Shown here: positions 24,501-25,019 of the stretch, piece by piece
How the letters are laid out: the number at the start of each line of letters is the position of its first letter
How positions within the stretch are numbered: position 1 is the stretch's first letter
Assembly (NCBI GenBank): GCA_049585815.1
Contig: JBAVAR010000015.1
Location: 1-25,019 of the forward strand
DNA: 25,019 bases
Origin: DATLSM01 sp049585815
GTDB taxonomy: Bacteria > Actinomycetota > Thermoleophilia > Solirubrobacterales > 70-9
Reading direction: 5' to 3'
Made by a program: the position numbers and the translations under genes
The notes under the pieces: model-generated
Databases searched by the model: none
What the model was told of the DNA's origin: nothing
What the model saw: only the letters and a program-made list of their open reading frames with translations

Positions 24501-24723
24501 GAGCGGCGGTGAGGGTCAGGGGCGTGCCTTCTTCGACTTCGGCTTCGCAGGGGCCGGCGGCGTGGCCGCATTCGATGCCAGAGCCGGTGACCGAGCCTGG
24601 GCCGGCGATGGTGACTTTGAGGGTCTGGTTGGCGGCGAGGGCAGGGGTCGCGGTAAGGGCGAGGAGCCCGAGCGCGGTGAGGGTCGAGACGAAGGCGAGG
24701 CGAGGGGCGCCGCGGTGGGTCAT
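21514..24723 (-). CDS. X : exported InlB-like repeat / FN3 / NHL propeller protein (about 1069 aa)
   Basis: I choose the ATG at 24723 because GGAG sits seven bases upstream and the signal peptide (LAFVSTLTALGLLALTATPA) then begins at once; the same frame is open to an ATG at 24843 (1109 residues). In that 1109 numbering: three tandem InlB B-repeat-like units (about 73-153, 154-249, 250-339; each ends 'ECEV.....A..(V/I)KA(E/D)F'), one FN3-like module (345-438), an NHL-like propeller (450-760; PSDVAINERTGDIYVADTGN), and three more FN3-like modules (765-868, 872-970, 973-1067; TTYHYRVVATNEIGTAEGPD). The C-terminus is CKKGHVLRHGKCVKK followed by a His/Lys tail ending KRGGHK. It is the first gene of the block. 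The stop codon overlaps the start of A. It is likely an extracellular, perhaps adhesive or wall-bound, protein; no enzyme motif is seen. Confidence 0.87.
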   Translation of the reverse strand: MTHRGAPRLAFVSTLTALGLLALTATPALAANQTLKVTIAGPGSVTGSGIECGHAAGPCEAEVEEGTPLTLTAAPTERGIFKAWKGCETENGTECTLTPTAPTEVTAEFTAIPQQTLTVTNPGAGPGAGTITSTSPGGEFTPIDCGNGAATCTETYNEGATIILFATPDEHSTAPIVWHGCKANPSETECEVEMSAARSIKAEFTAIPQQTLTVNVTEGTGAGTVTGTSPGPELPPIECIEGTGTCAAPYNQGTAIILFATPAPGSAFTTWTGCTTVLGPTECEVALTEAKAVKADFGALPTATVDPAQSVTAGSATLEAKLKPTGGEITTCQFEYRSQGETVEEKPWTQAACSPAPPYEAESTLTANLTALAPGTVYHERILVANANGTNTAEGPTFITIGRYGATVNDIGSPGSAAGQLSEPSDVAINERTGDIYVADTGNHRVDQFSSAGVFIRAFGWSVDAAAPQEALQTCTEATGCQAGTATPGSAPGQLNNPDFIEVDNSPGGEGNLYVADNIEAPPFDLHRVTKFDQNGNLVASWGADGADDFTSAGPTQGIAVDNLGNLFVGSSPYWTEFSQDGIHQTKIPISPTSLHSLRATNGHGIDVGPSGNFFQSSAYGVSIAEPGSIYGGGTFEEGGGPGNPSGLAVNHLNGDIYVDHGTYINQFALSEGCHIRSDCSPSDSFGSAQLTAAAGLAIDPSTEVLYAADAGAGDIAAFTPLPLPTLTTVPATALGPTSATLRGEVEPGPAAEVQECRFEYATEAEFHRHGFNGAPAVPCSPTTATVKTAVAAELTGLIPFTTYNYRLAATAPDEHGFPTYGRDLTVTPRPVLAPGIDATSSSAVTPTAATLDAEVNPNSAPTVYRFRYGTTTAYGSQTLPSESIGEDATDHPVSTQLSGLTPATTYHFQVIATSVNGTARGPDNTFNTPATPAVSQTSSSNIGPTTATLASQLRPGFRLTTYHFEYGTGAAYGHDTPESASIGSDNSFHQATANLTGLDPGTTYHYRVVATNEIGTAEGPDQTFTTAPEPEKKVTPPPICKKGHVLRHGKCVKKPKPHHKHHKRGGHK
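21524..21528 (-). promoter_or_regulatory. RBS of A embedded in the X tail codons
   Basis: GGAGG lies six bases before the GTG at 21517, inside the codons for the terminal KRGGHK of X. It decides for the coupled start of A over the internal ATG at 21247. Confidence 0.7.
23812..24627 (-). repeat. Three tandem InlB B-repeat-like coding repeats in X
   Basis: Three units of roughly 80-95 codons share 'QTL(T/K)V......G.GT(V/I)TGTSPG.E..PI.C..G..TC...YN.GT.I.LFATP......W.GC.....ECEV'. The DNA is also similar: the string GGTCTGCTGGGGGAT followed by GAATTCGGC (plus strand) recurs at about 24091 and 24378, roughly 287 nt apart. Units 2 and 3 are closer to each other than to unit 1. The unit resembles the divergent InlB B-repeat family of surface proteins. 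Confidence 0.75.
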
Positions 24724-25019
24724 ACGAGGGCTCCGGGGGGAGCGTTGATCGGGGTGCCCTCCCCCACCCTCCCCCACCCACGACATCCTCCCCTGCGTCG
24801 GCAGAGGAGGATGGGCTGCGTGGAATGAATAGCCGGCGGTCATCCCCGTAGCGCTTGCGAGAGATGAGGGGCTAGTACGAAGACGGGTGGGTCGGCGTTA
24901 GCCTGAATTTCCGGCGCGCCCTTCCGTTCGCCCCCCGGGGCAGACCGCCCCGCCGTCCGAGCCTGGCGAGTGGGCCATACGGGCCTTGTCAGGTGATCTA
25001 GCGAACGCTTCGGCTGGTT

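Noticed and set aside
23380..24828. 482-codon Gly-rich plus-strand frame opposite X
   Set aside because: Low-complexity shadow caused by the GC-rich InlB-like repeats in X.
24930..24965. CGGGGC/GCCCCG hairpin upstream of X as a regulatory site
   Set aside because: Short GC palindrome expected by chance at this base composition; no linked promoter boxes could be defined.

Overview
The window looks like a chromosomal segment of a high-GC actinobacterium. Thermoleophilia (Solirubrobacterales type) is the best guess. This is inferred from the protein style: very large exported proteins built from NHL/TolB-like propeller blades and fibronectin-III-like modules ending in 'TTYHYRLVATN'-type motifs, Lys/His/Arg-rich C-termini, and a small protein with the '(L)TFSNVVSxxALFVALGGSAYA...NSVGTxQL' N-terminus. 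No rRNA, tRNA or CRISPR was seen.

Left flank (1-2673). A possible coiled-coil hypothetical ORF lies on the plus strand, and its frame is open to the window edge. It converges on a minus-strand pair: a DUF6338-like membrane protein followed after 1 nt by a 52-residue 'GYQP' peptide gene. Next is a minus-strand secreted-protein gene whose signal peptide and mature part are in different frames. A strong hairpin/terminator-like element and a compositionally unusual repeat-bearing stretch follow, then a DUF3892 gene.

Main block (2746-24843, all minus strand, transcribed right to left). It reads: 1109-aa InlB-repeat/FN3/NHL protein (X) -> 1472-aa propeller protein (A) -> 986-aa four-fold 'CPxxSxVG' repeat protein (B) -> truncated B remnant (b) -> 1747-aa propeller protein (A') -> group II intron -> 1020-aa B paralog (B') -> 209-aa secreted protein. 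The A-B gene pair is therefore present twice, with a broken third B copy between. Successive start and stop codons overlap by 1-4 nt, and each start has a GGAGG ribosome-binding site embedded in the codons for the basic C-terminal tail of the preceding protein. The large genes thus look like one translationally coupled operon for exported or surface proteins.

Mobile element. A group II intron of about 1.95 kb, encoding an LtrA-type RT/maturase, has inserted at the very 3' end of A', at the junction with B'. Its 5' boundary is supported by a GTGCGCC start, a 6-bp EBS1/IBS1 match and a 9-bp domain I helix. The intron therefore supplies the last 18 residues of the 1747-aa reading frame when unspliced. 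The 550 bases at 7858-8407 hold intron RNA and no separate gene. The 176 bases upstream of 24843 presumably carry the operon promoter, but I could not assign -35/-10 boxes.
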